Shown here piece after piece: positions 25,673 through 34,330 of a stretch of 64,000 bases of DNA. A model generated the notes under the pieces. That model worked only from the letters and a program-made list of their open reading frames with translations, did not search any database and was not told the origin of the DNA. The stretch is from JADLHS01 sp044225555 (lineage in GTDB: Bacteria; Verrucomicrobiota; Verrucomicrobiia; Limisphaerales; JADLHS01): assembly GCA_044225555.1 (NCBI GenBank), contig JBGAIM010000001.1, positions 558,001-622,000 of the forward strand, in the 5' to 3' direction. Numbering within the stretch: position 1 is the stretch's first letter; the number at the start of each line of letters is the position of its first letter. Made by a program: the position numbers and the translations under genes.

Positions 25673-26686
25673 TCACGGTTGGTGACTTTTGGCATAGGCG
25701 ACGAGCGCGCGGAGGTTGTCGTGGGGCGTATCGCGTGGCACTTCGCAACCCGCGCCAACGATGTATCTCGATCCGGCCTGTGCGTGGCACTCGGCCACGC
25801 TCCCGGCCACAAGGTCCGGCGTTCCTTCGCGCAAAACCTTCACGGGATTGGCGTTGCCCAGCAACAACTGCGACTCGCCCATTTGCGCACGAGCCTCGGA
25901 CAATGGCGACAATGAATCCAAGTCCACCACGTGACAGCCCAGCCGGCCCATGCCGCCCAGAATCTTCCGCGTATTGCCACAGATGTGCAGCCGGGTGCGA
26001 CCGCCCGCCGCATGAATGCCATCCACCAGTTGCTTCTCGTAGGGCCAGACAAACTCCTCGTAAATTTTCGGACCGACCAATGACGCCGCCGCGTCGCCGA
26101 TCCCGATCAAATCCGCGCCCACCTTGATCTGCTCCCGCGCGAAACGCAGTTCCATGTCAACCGTAAATGCAAAGAGGTCACGGACGAACACAGGGTCATC
26201 AAAGAAGTCCGTCATCAAGGTGTTGATGCCGCGCAAGTCGGCAGCTTCAGCCATTGGGCCTTCCACCCAACCTTCAACGAGCAGGTCGCTGCCGACCCGC
26301 TGCTTGAACAACCCGAGCGCCTTGATTCCATTGTGCATCCGGCCGCCGCCAAGTGGATCGGGGATTTTCAGACCGACCAGTTTTGTTTTGTCCGCCAGTA
26401 GTGCCTGCTCCTCGACGATGGCCACCGGCTGCTGATCGAAATATTCGACGACCGCGCCGCAATCCGCCGCTTCCCGCGCCGGGTCGGACATGGTGTTGAC
26501 GTAGTCGAAACAGAATTCCTCGGCAGTCCGAATCTGCCCCTCGACCAACACGCGATAGTCCGTGCAATAGTCGCGATAGCGCGCGCCGATGCGATCACAT
26601 GCGAACATCATGGTGATGGGCATAACCGGCAGATGATCCACCGGTTGACCGGCGAGGTGATTCAAAATGCGTTCGCGCCCATTCAT
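25673..26686 (-). CDS. UroD-family protein, MtaA/CmuA-like methyltransferase
   Basis: 337 residues, close to the usual 340 for this branch. The zinc-site signature is RLHICGNTRKIL (His-x-Cys) with the second Cys in IVGAGCEVPRDTPHDN, as in MtaA/MtbA methylcobamide:thiol methyltransferases rather than in heme-pathway HemE. NGRERILNHLAGQPVDHLPV is the standard N-terminus. It probably moves a methyl group between a corrinoid protein and a thiol or another acceptor. It stands alone, 32 kb from the corrinoid operon at the right end, and may draw on that corrinoid protein or act on another substrate. Confidence 0.85.
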   Translation of the reverse strand: MNGRERILNHLAGQPVDHLPVMPITMMFACDRIGARYRDYCTDYRVLVEGQIRTAEEFCFDYVNTMSDPAREAADCGAVVEYFDQQPVAIVEEQALLADKTKLVGLKIPDPLGGGRMHNGIKALGLFKQRVGSDLLVEGWVEGPMAEAADLRGINTLMTDFFDDPVFVRDLFAFTVDMELRFAREQIKVGADLIGIGDAAASLVGPKIYEEFVWPYEKQLVDGIHAAGGRTRLHICGNTRKILGGMGRLGCHVVDLDSLSPLSEARAQMGESQLLLGNANPVKVLREGTPDLVAGSVAECHAQAGSRYIVGAGCEVPRDTPHDNLRALVAYAKSHQP

Positions 26687-26764
26687 ATCCCGTGCGTTGC
26701 TGGGGACATTTCATGACGAGATAACCAGGCCTGCAAGCAAATCTTGGCGCCGATCTCACACAGC

Positions 26765-27748
26765 TTACTGCGACGTGGGCAAAGGGAGATCTTGCTTTCT
26801 GCCAAACCGGCTCTTCGCCAGTCGCAGGCAGAGTGGCGGCACAATCAGGACCGCCAAAGCAAGACCAAGGAGCGGCATTTGCTGGGCGCGTGCGGTGGTG
26901 CGAATCGGCTTCATGATGCCGGGAACAATTCCCTCGCGAATCAGGAAGACTGAGATTTCGGTCCGCGCAATGGTTTCCGGGTTGCCCCCTTTCGCAGCCT
27001 CGCCGACCAGGTTTTCGCGGATGGCGAAATAAACTCGGTCCGCGCCATATTTCTTAAGTTCACTGGACACCTTCTTTTCGACGACCAGCCGTCCCAATCG
27101 GCTGAAGAACTGGTGCAGGAGTTTTTCTCCCGTACCACCCTTGAATTGCGGGACGTGTTCCAACGCGGATTGTTCGAGGCGGGTGATCGCATTCGTAATG
27201 GTGTCTTCTTTGAGCGCGTCCAGTTCCTGGAGGAAGCGCGTGGCATGTAATTCCCACTTCCCGGCGCGGAATTCGTCCAGTCGCGTCGTCACTTCAATGC
27301 TGCTTGTGTCGCCGTTCAAATCGGCCTGCACCTGCACCCAGGCCATTCCGTCCGCGATGGTGTCGGCGAGCTTGGGAAAGACGTCTGTTGCCAATTGACT
27401 ATGCAACAGCACCCTCGCGCTTCCGCTGATGGCCCCACTCCACGTGCCCACCAGTGCGAACAGCATTGCCGAGAGCACCAGGGTCAAGATAAACACCGAC
27501 CACCGAAGCCCGCGCGTAAATCGCCATCGGACATCGTACCAACCCAGTCGCGAAAAGACGAAGCAACTCACCACCCCCAGCACAATTCCCAGCAACGCAC
27601 CCAACAACGTCCACTTCACGACATCCAGGACAAAACCCGTCGCCTGCGAACGCCCAAACTCGCGAAGGATCATTGCCACCCAGCTCAGTTGTGAGCCTTC
27701 GGATGGCGAAGCCGTCTCAAGAACTGCGAGGGTTGATTGAGGAAGCAC
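26765..27748 (-). CDS. Membrane protein of unknown function
   Basis: 327 residues from a GTG. Not recognised. Hydrophobic helices are near residues 40-65 (WTLLGALLGIVLGVVSCFVF), 82-105 (SVFILTLVLSAMLFALVGTW) and 295-313 (LLGLALAVLIVPPLCL). The 190 residues between the second and third helices are charged and helical (RFLQELDALKEDTITNAITR) and probably extracytoplasmic, since the C-terminal tail after the last helix is Lys/Arg-rich. No catalytic motif is visible. It follows the TPR membrane protein by about 50 bases on the same strand and could be co-transcribed. Confidence 0.65.
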   Translation of the reverse strand: MLPQSTLAVLETASPSEGSQLSWVAMILREFGRSQATGFVLDVVKWTLLGALLGIVLGVVSCFVFSRLGWYDVRWRFTRGLRWSVFILTLVLSAMLFALVGTWSGAISGSARVLLHSQLATDVFPKLADTIADGMAWVQVQADLNGDTSSIEVTTRLDEFRAGKWELHATRFLQELDALKEDTITNAITRLEQSALEHVPQFKGGTGEKLLHQFFSRLGRLVVEKKVSSELKKYGADRVYFAIRENLVGEAAKGGNPETIARTEISVFLIREGIVPGIMKPIRTTARAQQMPLLGLALAVLIVPPLCLRLAKSRFGRKQDLPLPTSQ

Positions 27749-27799
27749 GGAAAATGTTTAATGCTCGCATTCCTGAATGGCGAGAGCGAACTGAGACAT

Positions 27800-29830
27800 T
27801 TACGGCTTGACCGGATCCCGCAAAGGTTGACCAGACTGATAAAGGACCATCTCCCGACGTATCGTACCAGCCACGGCGGCGTTACCTTGTGTCGCGGCCA
27901 AGTCGAGCGCGTGCCCCGCAATTTGGAGTGCTTCAGAAAATCTTCCCGCCTCCGCATAGGCCGCGGCCTGCGTGCGCAGGATGATCAGATTGTTGCCGCC
28001 TGAAAGTTGCGCGGCACGATTGGCCAGCTCCACCGCCCGCCCGCCATTGCGAACTGAATCCTGCGGAAAGGTCGCCAGCACCCAGGCCAGATTGTTGCAC
28101 GCGGCCGCGTAAGTAGGGTTGAGTTCGAGTGCGCGCCGGTAATGGGTCACCGCCATCTCCACCTGTCCACTCTGAAGCAACGCGTAACCCAGATTATTGT
28201 GAGTCTCGGCCCGATCCGGGTCCGTCTTTAGCGCACTCTCCAAATGCGGGATGGCCTCGCGCGTGCGCCCGGTCTGGAGCAACGCCATGCCCAGATTGTT
28301 GTGCGCGGCCGCAAAATCCGGTCGCACCTCCAGTGCCCGTTGAAAATGGGCCATCGCTGCCTCAGTGTTGCCCTTTTGCAACAAGGCAAACCCCAGCCCG
28401 TTGTTGGCATCGGTGTAATTCGGTTTGATTTGCAGAGCCGCCTGAAAATGCACGACAGCCTCATCCAAACGGCCCTGTTTGAACAACGTGTCGGCGAGAT
28501 TGCTTTCGGCGACGGCGTTGGACGAAGTGCAGGCGAGCGTGTGCGTCCAAAGGGTTTCACTGGTCTGCCAATTCCGAGCCTGCTGTCGTGCGAGCGCACT
28601 CAAAGTTACGAGCACGAGAAACGATCCGATTCCCAAAATAATTCCACGGTGACGCCAAGTCGCACTGAGTTCAGCGACGAACCAAACGAGCGCGATCCCG
28701 AGGCCGATTTGCGGCAGATACGTATAGCGGTCTGCGTGCGCCTGCGTCCCCACTTGCACCAGACCGATTACCGGCACGAGCATTCCCAAATACCAAAACC
28801 ACCCGACCAGCAAATAAGGCCGTTGCTTTCGCCAGCAGATGGCCGCAGCGGATACAGCGATCAACACCAGCGATGCCAGAATGACTTTCACCGAAGTTCC
28901 GCCGCCTGTTGGATACGGATAAAACACCGCCAGCTTCACCGGCCAGAACAATTGCAGCATGTAAGTGGCGTATGACGCGAGTGCATTGTTGACGCGCGAT
29001 GCCACCGGCAACACTTCCGTGCTCTGCCGGGCATTCTCTTGAACCAGAAAGGTGACTACGCACACGACCAGCGAAAGCAACAGCAGCGGGAGCTTTTCCA
29101 GCAACAATCGTCGGTTGGCCCCGGAGGCAATTCCCTTTGACAGCTCCAGCCGCCGCAACGGCCAGTAATCAAGCAGCAGCAACACGAACGGCAGTGTCAC
29201 CAGCATGGGTTTGCACATCAAGCCGAGCGCGAAGACCAGCACCACAACGACGTAGCCGAAGATGGATTTTGATTCGCGAACGTAGCGCGCATAAGCCCAT
29301 AACGTCAGCGCGAAGAACAATCCACTCAACACGTCCTTGCGTTCAGCGACCCAGGCCACCGATTCAACCCGAAGCGGATGCAGGGCAAACAGTGCCGCCG
29401 CCACCGCACTGGACCACACGGACAGCGTCAACAGCCGCAATGCCAGAAACAGAAGTACGACGGCGGCGACGTGCAACAGCAGGTTGGTTCGATGATGCGC
29501 ACCGGCGTTAAGGCCACTGAACGCACAATCCGCCATGTGCGACAGCGTTGTCAACGGATGCCAGTTGCCAGCGTGACTCTTGGTGAAGGCCGCGACCACG
29601 CCATCCGTTGTCAGGCCGCTCGTGACCATTCGATTTTCGTAAACATAAGCATCGTCGTCGTAGTTCACGAACTCGTGGCCCAAGATTGGGAGGAACGTAA
29701 ACCAAGTGAGCCCCGCGAGGAGTAGGCAGATGATGACGGTCTCCCAGCGGCGGTTGGGGGCGGACTTCGTCGCAGGGGGCTGGGAAGGTTTTGACTTCAT
29801 GCCCGATGGCCGCGGATCATTTCTTGCCAT
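27800..29830 (-). CDS. TMTC-like integral membrane protein with C-terminal TPR repeats
   Basis: 676 residues. Around ten membrane helices fill residues 30-430. The family's marks are FVNYDDDAYVYEN in the first outer loop, GNWHPLTTLSHM and ALHPLRVESVAWVAERKDVL, as in bacterial relatives of the TMTC/GT-C glycosyltransferases. The Asp pair in NYDDD corresponds to the acidic loop expected in GT-C enzymes. From about residue 445 there are five or more TPR units (AVVHFQAALQIKPNYTDANN, AMAHFQRALEVRPDFAAAHN, AIPHLESALKTDPDRAETHN). Glycosyl transfer to proteins is plausible but unproven. The start overlaps the upstream small gene by 14 bases; an ATG at 29800 is an alternative. Confidence 0.87.
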   Translation of the reverse strand: MARNDPRPSGMKSKPSQPPATKSAPNRRWETVIICLLLAGLTWFTFLPILGHEFVNYDDDAYVYENRMVTSGLTTDGVVAAFTKSHAGNWHPLTTLSHMADCAFSGLNAGAHHRTNLLLHVAAVVLLFLALRLLTLSVWSSAVAAALFALHPLRVESVAWVAERKDVLSGLFFALTLWAYARYVRESKSIFGYVVVVLVFALGLMCKPMLVTLPFVLLLLDYWPLRRLELSKGIASGANRRLLLEKLPLLLLSLVVCVVTFLVQENARQSTEVLPVASRVNNALASYATYMLQLFWPVKLAVFYPYPTGGGTSVKVILASLVLIAVSAAAICWRKQRPYLLVGWFWYLGMLVPVIGLVQVGTQAHADRYTYLPQIGLGIALVWFVAELSATWRHRGIILGIGSFLVLVTLSALARQQARNWQTSETLWTHTLACTSSNAVAESNLADTLFKQGRLDEAVVHFQAALQIKPNYTDANNGLGFALLQKGNTEAAMAHFQRALEVRPDFAAAHNNLGMALLQTGRTREAIPHLESALKTDPDRAETHNNLGYALLQSGQVEMAVTHYRRALELNPTYAAACNNLAWVLATFPQDSVRNGGRAVELANRAAQLSGGNNLIILRTQAAAYAEAGRFSEALQIAGHALDLAATQGNAAVAGTIRREMVLYQSGQPLRDPVKP

Positions 29831-30245
29831 TGAGGCTTTTCATCACGTGAGCGTGGGCCAGCACCACGTCGGGGTCACGTTGCAACGCGTCGAAATAGTG
29901 TTTTGGAAAACCATCGCCCGTCTCGGTGGCCACCAGCAATTTGCCCGTTTGTGCCCGAAGCGCGGCAACTCCGGCGGCGGTCAACGGCTCCTTTTCATCC
30001 AAGGCCACATCCACCGCCACCACCAGATGCGACAACGGTTGCAGCCAGGCAAACCACGGATCACTGGTGAGCAGTTGGAGAAAATGGTTGGGCGAGGGAA
30101 TCGTCCCCATCGTCTGCTCGTAACTCACGCGCTCCGAATCAATCAACGTCTTGTGCAACGAGAACAACGCCTCGCGCAATTGGGAAAGTCGCTGCCAGTC
30201 TTCGCTGCGCTCTCTGGCCGGTTGATCGGACGGACGTGAACTCAC
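29817..30245 (-). CDS. Hypothetical protein coupled to osmC
   Basis: 142 residues from a GTG that overlaps the osmC stop as GTGA, a typical coupling arrangement; the frame stays open to 30500 only because it runs through osmC. The protein is soluble and mainly helical: WQRLSQLREALFSLHKTLID, then IPSPNHFLQLLTSDPWFAWL and SHLVVAVDVALDEKEPLT. I recall short hypothetical proteins with this SPxxFLxLLxxDPWFAWL pattern in many proteobacteria, but no function. Partner of OsmC-type peroxide detoxification by position only. Confidence 0.75.
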   Translation of the reverse strand: MSSRPSDQPARERSEDWQRLSQLREALFSLHKTLIDSERVSYEQTMGTIPSPNHFLQLLTSDPWFAWLQPLSHLVVAVDVALDEKEPLTAAGVAALRAQTGKLLVATETGDGFPKHYFDALQRDPDVVLAHAHVMKSLNGKK

Positions 30246-30667
30246 GTTTCCAACCTCACGTCCATCGTGATGTTGGCCTTCAACAAACGCGAGATGGGGC
30301 AGCCCGCCTTGGCGGCATTGGCGATTTCCAAAACTTTGGCTTTGTCCGGTCCGGGAACTTTCGCCGTCACGTCCAAATGCGATTGCGTCACCGTGAAACC
30401 GGCGTCGGTCTTCTCCATCGTAATCGTCGCGGTGGTGGCGATGGATTCCGGCGTGATGCCGGCCTTGCCCAGCTCCGCCGAGAACGCCATCGAGAAACAA
30501 CCCGCGTGCGCCGCCGCGATAAGTTCCTCGGGGTTCGTGCCCACGCCATTTTCAAAGCGCGTGCTGAAGGAGTACTGCGTTTCCTTGAGGGTGCCGCTCT
30601 CGGTCGAGATCGTACCTTTGCCGGCTTTTAAATCACCGCGCCACACTGCTGATGCTTTTCGTTTCAT
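30242..30667 (-). CDS. osmC: OsmC-family peroxiredoxin
   Basis: 141 residues, full length for OsmC. It reduces organic hydroperoxides with a thiol cofactor in the cytosol. The two catalytic cysteines are Cys57 in AAHAGCFSMAFSAEL and Cys123 in AAKAGCPISRLLKANI, the spacing expected for OsmC rather than Ohr; the N-terminal WRGDLKAGKGTISTESG matches OsmC. It is followed by a coupled hypothetical gene. Regulation is not visible: no copy of the ECF42-type promoter lies in its leader. Confidence 0.93.
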   Translation of the reverse strand: MKRKASAVWRGDLKAGKGTISTESGTLKETQYSFSTRFENGVGTNPEELIAAAHAGCFSMAFSAELGKAGITPESIATTATITMEKTDAGFTVTQSHLDVTAKVPGPDKAKVLEIANAAKAGCPISRLLKANITMDVRLET

Positions 30668-30756
30668 GATTATCCTGGGTTGCAGGCGGGGAGGCGCCTG
30701 TGGGAGGCAAACTAGCGTCAGGCGGCGACCGGCTCAAGCGCGGCGGCAAATTCTTT

Positions 30757-32064
30757 TCACGGCGCGTTCTGTTCGCACGCCTGAAGTCGTTTCGCCAGGA
30801 AGTTCTGCTCGGATTTGATTTCCGCCAGTTGCAGCGACTTTCGGAAATGTGCGGCGGCGGCGCGTGTGTGATTCAAGCGCGACTCAAATTCACCCAGCAC
30901 GGCGTAGAGCAGGTAATAGGATTCGAGCGACTGCAGGTTTTGAATGGCTTCCACCGCCTCAATCCCCGCTTGCGGCCCATGCACTTCCGCCAGTGCCACT
31001 GCGCGGTTCAACGCCACGACCGGTGAATCGTCGAACTCAATCAACCGATCGTAGAGTTCGAGGATGTGCCGCCAGTCCGTGGCCACGTAATCCTGCGCCG
31101 CGCAATGACACGCCGCGATGCCCGCTTGCAGATGATACTCGCTGAGTTCGTTGCCCGCCGCCGATTGCGCGATGTGAAACATCCCCCGCGCGAGCATTTG
31201 TTGATTCCAGCGGGAACGATCCTGCTCCTGAAGCCGAAGTAAATTCCCCTCGCCGTCCGTGCGCGACGGAATTCTGGCGGCGTTCAACAGCATCAATGCC
31301 AGCAAAGCGTGGGTCTTGGGCTGATGGCCCGCCGGATGTTCCGCCAGCAGACTGGTCAGGCGAATGGCTTCACGGCAAAGGTCCTCGCGAACCAGCGAAT
31401 CGCCGCTCGACGCCTTGTAGCCTTCGTTGAACAACAGGTAGAGCGATTGCAAAACGGAGTCGAGCCGGCGCGTCAATTCTTCGCCCTCCGGGATTTCAAA
31501 TCGAATCTGTGCCTCGCGAATCCGCTGTTTGGCGCGGGTGAGCCGCTTGGCAATGGCGGCCTCCGTGGTGAGAAAGGCCTTCGCAATTTCCACCGGACTG
31601 AATCCGCAAAGCGTTTTCAACGCCAGCGCCACTTGATCCTCCTGCGAGATGAGCGGGTGGCAGCAAACGAACATCATGCGCAACCGGTCGTCCTTGATCT
31701 CATTCTCGAACGCCGGCGATCTGCCCCCGTCCGACTCGCCTGGCCACTGTTCAATGTGCGAAATGATCTGCGGCTGTTTCTCGTGAAATGTTTTCTCGCG
31801 GCGGATGGTGTCGAGCGCGAGATTCTTCGCCGCCTGTGTCAGCCACGCGGCGGGATTCTTCGGCACGCCGTAGTAAGGCCAGGTTTGCAGCGCCCGCACC
31901 ATGGCCTCCTGCACGACATCTTCGGCAAGCTGCAATCGCTCGATGCCGAAGATACCTGTCAACACCGCGACCAACTTTCCTGCTTCATGACGGAACAGAT
32001 GATCGGTCAGACCGGAAATATCCACCGTGGACGATGCTGCAGTTGTCTCTGTGGGCTGACTCAC
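30757..32064 (-). CDS. ECF42-type RNA polymerase sigma factor with long C-terminal extension
   Basis: 435 residues from a GTG 4 bases after the YCII gene; the frame runs open to 32391 only through that gene. Sigma region 2 has LVAVLTGIFGIERLQLAEDVVQEAMVRALQTWPYYGVP and NPAAWLTQAAKNLALDTIRR. Region 4 has LKTLCGFSPVEIAKAFLTTEAAIAKRLTRAKQRIRE. A 200-residue TPR-like C-terminal extension follows (SLYLLFNEGYKASSG, ALNRAVALAEVHGPQAGIEA), needed for activity in characterised ECF42 proteins as I recall. No anti-sigma gene is present. It is the last gene of a seven-gene operon that begins with a promoter likely recognised by this same sigma factor. Confidence 0.92.
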   Translation of the reverse strand: MSQPTETTAASSTVDISGLTDHLFRHEAGKLVAVLTGIFGIERLQLAEDVVQEAMVRALQTWPYYGVPKNPAAWLTQAAKNLALDTIRREKTFHEKQPQIISHIEQWPGESDGGRSPAFENEIKDDRLRMMFVCCHPLISQEDQVALALKTLCGFSPVEIAKAFLTTEAAIAKRLTRAKQRIREAQIRFEIPEGEELTRRLDSVLQSLYLLFNEGYKASSGDSLVREDLCREAIRLTSLLAEHPAGHQPKTHALLALMLLNAARIPSRTDGEGNLLRLQEQDRSRWNQQMLARGMFHIAQSAAGNELSEYHLQAGIAACHCAAQDYVATDWRHILELYDRLIEFDDSPVVALNRAVALAEVHGPQAGIEAVEAIQNLQSLESYYLLYAVLGEFESRLNHTRAAAAHFRKSLQLAEIKSEQNFLAKRLQACEQNAP

Positions 32065-32068
32065 GCGC

Positions 32069-32497
32069 TCATGCCTTGGTGGTAACGGACTTGGCGATGC
32101 CTTCCAAGTGTTCCAATCCCAGCACACGCTCCACGTTCTGTTCGCCGACCGGCCGCAGTTCCACAACGCAGCCCTCGTATTCCAACCCCGGACACTGCTG
32201 CGCAATCTGAACCGCTTCTGCCTCGCTCGCCACGCGGATATGGAAGTAGCCGGCAATGGTTTCCTTTGATTCAGCAAACGGCCCGTCGGCAACCAAGTGT
32301 CCCTTTTTTCCCGAAACCAGTTTGCCCGTGTCCAGCAATGGCAGTCCACCCAGACATTTGCCCTCCGCCGCGAGCCGTTGAAACCAGGCATACCAGTCCG
32401 TCACCACCTGCTTCAATTCGTCGGGCGGCAGGTCCTGCTCCCACGTGTTGCCGCGAAAGAACAGCAGGTAATCGGATTTTTCTGCATTTGTGTTCAT
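32069..32497 (-). CDS. YCII-related (DGPF-domain) protein
   Basis: 142 residues from the ATG giving MNTNAEKSDYLLFFRG. The DGPF motif that names these proteins is present as VADGPFAESKETIAGYFHI, with the ferredoxin-like fold pattern AEAVQIAQQCPGLEYEGCVVELRPV. DGPF proteins are the classical neighbours and targets of ECF42 sigma factors; their biochemical role is unknown. It starts 2 bases after the TfoX-like gene and ends 4 bases before the sigma gene. Two more YCII genes lie at 42 kb. Confidence 0.9.
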   Translation of the reverse strand: MNTNAEKSDYLLFFRGNTWEQDLPPDELKQVVTDWYAWFQRLAAEGKCLGGLPLLDTGKLVSGKKGHLVADGPFAESKETIAGYFHIRVASEAEAVQIAQQCPGLEYEGCVVELRPVGEQNVERVLGLEHLEGIAKSVTTKA

Positions 32498-32499
32498 GA

Positions 32500-32883
32500 T
32501 TACTTTCCTCTCCGCGATTTCATTTCTCCTTTGCCGGCACGCTGGCGCCGCTTGGATGACTTCGCCTTGGGATTGAATTCCAACGCGAGCTTCAGCCACG
32601 AGTTCAAATCTTCATCTGTGTCAAAACCTGGCGCGTTAACAAACACAAAGCCGCGCATCGGCCATCCGGTGAAATCCATTGGCACGCAGCCCTTGCGTTG
32701 CAACACCTGTTCATAGATTTCCGGGTCGAGCCGAACCATCAACCGCTCTTTCTCGACGCCGATGCACATCTTGCCATCCACCAGGAAGCACAGACCTCCC
32801 ATCATGCGCTTTTCCGCGAAACTCATTCGGCGACGCCTGAAATGTTGGCGCACTCGCTCGGCCAGCTTCTCGTCGTATGCCAC
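32500..32883 (-). CDS. TfoX/Sxy N-terminal domain protein
   Basis: 127 residues. Pattern AERVRQHFRRRRMSFAEKRMMGGLCFLVDGKMCIGV is the TfoX N-terminal domain. The C-terminus is a Lys/Arg-rich tail (KAKSSKRRQRAGKGEMKSRRGK in type), which could bind nucleic acid. Full TfoX controls competence, but stand-alone N-domains are common in ECF42-type clusters without that role. Located inside the seven-gene operon. Confidence 0.88.
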   Translation of the reverse strand: MAYDEKLAERVRQHFRRRRMSFAEKRMMGGLCFLVDGKMCIGVEKERLMVRLDPEIYEQVLQRKGCVPMDFTGWPMRGFVFVNAPGFDTDEDLNSWLKLALEFNPKAKSSKRRQRAGKGEMKSRRGK

Positions 32884-32895
32884 GGTGCGTCAGTG

Positions 32896-33432
32896 TTACT
32901 TTGCCGGGGCTTCGGCGATCGTCTTCAAACCGGCCAGCCCTTTCTCAAACTGCCCGCCAATCATCTTGTCCATGTTCATGAACAGGCACATGGCCTTGCC
33001 GATGAAGTTGTTTTTGCCGGTCATGGACCAAGTGACTTCGGTCTGATTGCCCTGCGGCTTGAAGGTAAACTCCGTGTCGCTCACGCCAGCCATCGGTTTG
33101 AAGAACTCGAGCTTGAACTGGATGGATTCGTTCGGTTTGCTGCCGGTGATGGTCATCTTGCCCTCGCCAACGTCGCTGTTGCCTACCCAAGAATAGCTCG
33201 CTCCGACGCCCGCCTCCGGACCATCGTACGTGAGCTTCATATTGGGATCGAGTTTCTCCCAAGGATTCCAACCAGCCCATTTCTTGAGTTCATTCACGTG
33301 CGGGAAGACGACGTCCGGCGTGGCGGCAATGACAAGCGAACGGGTGACACTGTACGTGCCGGGTTGCATCGCCACGACGATCAGAAAGATGACGATGACG
33401 ATGGCGAGTCCAATAAGTATTTTCTTTAACAT
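32896..33432 (-). CDS. SRPBCC (START/polyketide-cyclase-like) protein with N-terminal membrane anchor
   Basis: 178 residues. Residues 3-24 are one hydrophobic helix (ILIGLAIVIVIFLIVVAMQPG). The SRPBCC ligand-binding fold follows: YSVTRSLVIAATPDVVFPHVNELKKWAGWNPWEKLDP, with EVTWSMTGKN and MCLFMNMDKMIGGQFEKGLAGLK near the end, typical of the polyketide-cyclase branch. It probably binds a hydrophobic ligand at the membrane. Fourth gene of the operon, 38 bases after the GNAT-MoaD fusion. Confidence 0.88.
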   Translation of the reverse strand: MLKKILIGLAIVIVIFLIVVAMQPGTYSVTRSLVIAATPDVVFPHVNELKKWAGWNPWEKLDPNMKLTYDGPEAGVGASYSWVGNSDVGEGKMTITGSKPNESIQFKLEFFKPMAGVSDTEFTFKPQGNQTEVTWSMTGKNNFIGKAMCLFMNMDKMIGGQFEKGLAGLKTIAEAPAK

Positions 33433-33470
33433 GGGTTTTCCTTTCAGGGTTTAGGTTTTGACACCGGCAT

Positions 33471-34316
33471 TCAGCCGCCGGCCATCGCGCCGACAATGAG
33501 GAACGGCTCATCGCCGTTGACGACGGCGTTAGGCAGCCGGCTTTCCGGTGGATCGAGCGTCAAATCTTCCTTGCACGCGAAATAGCGGATGAACGGTCGC
33601 CGCTTCAAAGTGCCGTGATCGCGAATCGTCCCGCGCAACGCGGGATGTTTTGCCTCCAACGCGTCCATCACGGCTCGAATCGTGATCGGGCTCGCGACTT
33701 CCAGCGTTACCTCACTGTCCGCAACGCGGGCAAGGTTTCTCAAATGAAATGGCAGCACGACGCGGATCGCCGTCTGGCCCGGCTTCGAGCTGGTGCTGGC
33801 GCTTCGTTCCCATCGCCAGACGCGACCATCTTCGGGATCAATGACCTCGCCAAGTTTCGTGAAACCATTCTTCGCCAGCACCCGGGTCGAAGCATTGTTT
33901 TCTGGCAACGTGTGGGCGCGCAACACGCGCACCCGGTCGTCAGCGGACGCGAAAGCCATGAGTTCGCTCAACGCCGCTGTGGCGCATCCCTTTCCCTGCC
34001 AGCCCGCCACGATTCCATAGGCGACTTCCACCATTCCTTCAGCATCGGGCGGCCCCTTGAAGCCGGCGCTGCCAATTACCTGGCCAACCGACGGATTCAA
34101 CACCGCGAACCCGAAGGTCCAGGTGTCCGCCTCGCGGGCAGTGCGGAGTTGCTCCAGCCATTGGGGAGAAACTTCGCCCGAGAAAAAGAAGTCCCGCAGG
34201 CCGGGTGCGGCGTGCAGCCCGAAACTGCAAAGGAATGACTCTTCGCTCTCCAGCAATGCGAGCAAATGCTGCGGGGCATAAGGTCGCAATTCGATGGCTT
34301 GGGTGGCGGAGGTCAT
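33471..34316 (-). CDS. GNAT acetyltransferase fused to a MoaD/ThiS-like sulfur-carrier domain
   Basis: 281 residues from the ATG giving MTSATQAIELRPYA. Residues 1-170 are a GNAT fold: PSVGQVIGSAGFKGPPDAEG, VEVAYGIVAGWQGKGCATAA (acetyl-CoA loop) and HTLPENNASTRVLAKNGF. A short linker (STSSKPGQTA) leads to a ubiquitin-like domain, IRVVLPFHLRNLARV...ITIRAVMDALEAKHPALRGT, that ends FLIVGAMAGG at the very C-terminus. The terminal Gly-Gly is what MoaD/ThiS carriers need for adenylation and thiocarboxylate formation. Alone, this carrier type is common in similar gene sets; the fusion to GNAT is unusual and could result from loss of a stop codon. Confidence 0.88.
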   Translation of the reverse strand: MTSATQAIELRPYAPQHLLALLESEESFLCSFGLHAAPGLRDFFFSGEVSPQWLEQLRTAREADTWTFGFAVLNPSVGQVIGSAGFKGPPDAEGMVEVAYGIVAGWQGKGCATAALSELMAFASADDRVRVLRAHTLPENNASTRVLAKNGFTKLGEVIDPEDGRVWRWERSASTSSKPGQTAIRVVLPFHLRNLARVADSEVTLEVASPITIRAVMDALEAKHPALRGTIRDHGTLKRRPFIRYFACKEDLTLDPPESRLPNAVVNGDEPFLIVGAMAGG

Positions 34317-34330
34317 CGGCAATCCGATTC

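Noticed and set aside
30246..30500. N-terminal extension of the small gene after osmC
   Set aside because: It lies wholly inside osmC in another frame and is His/Arg/Gly-rich; the GTG overlapping the osmC stop is the better start.
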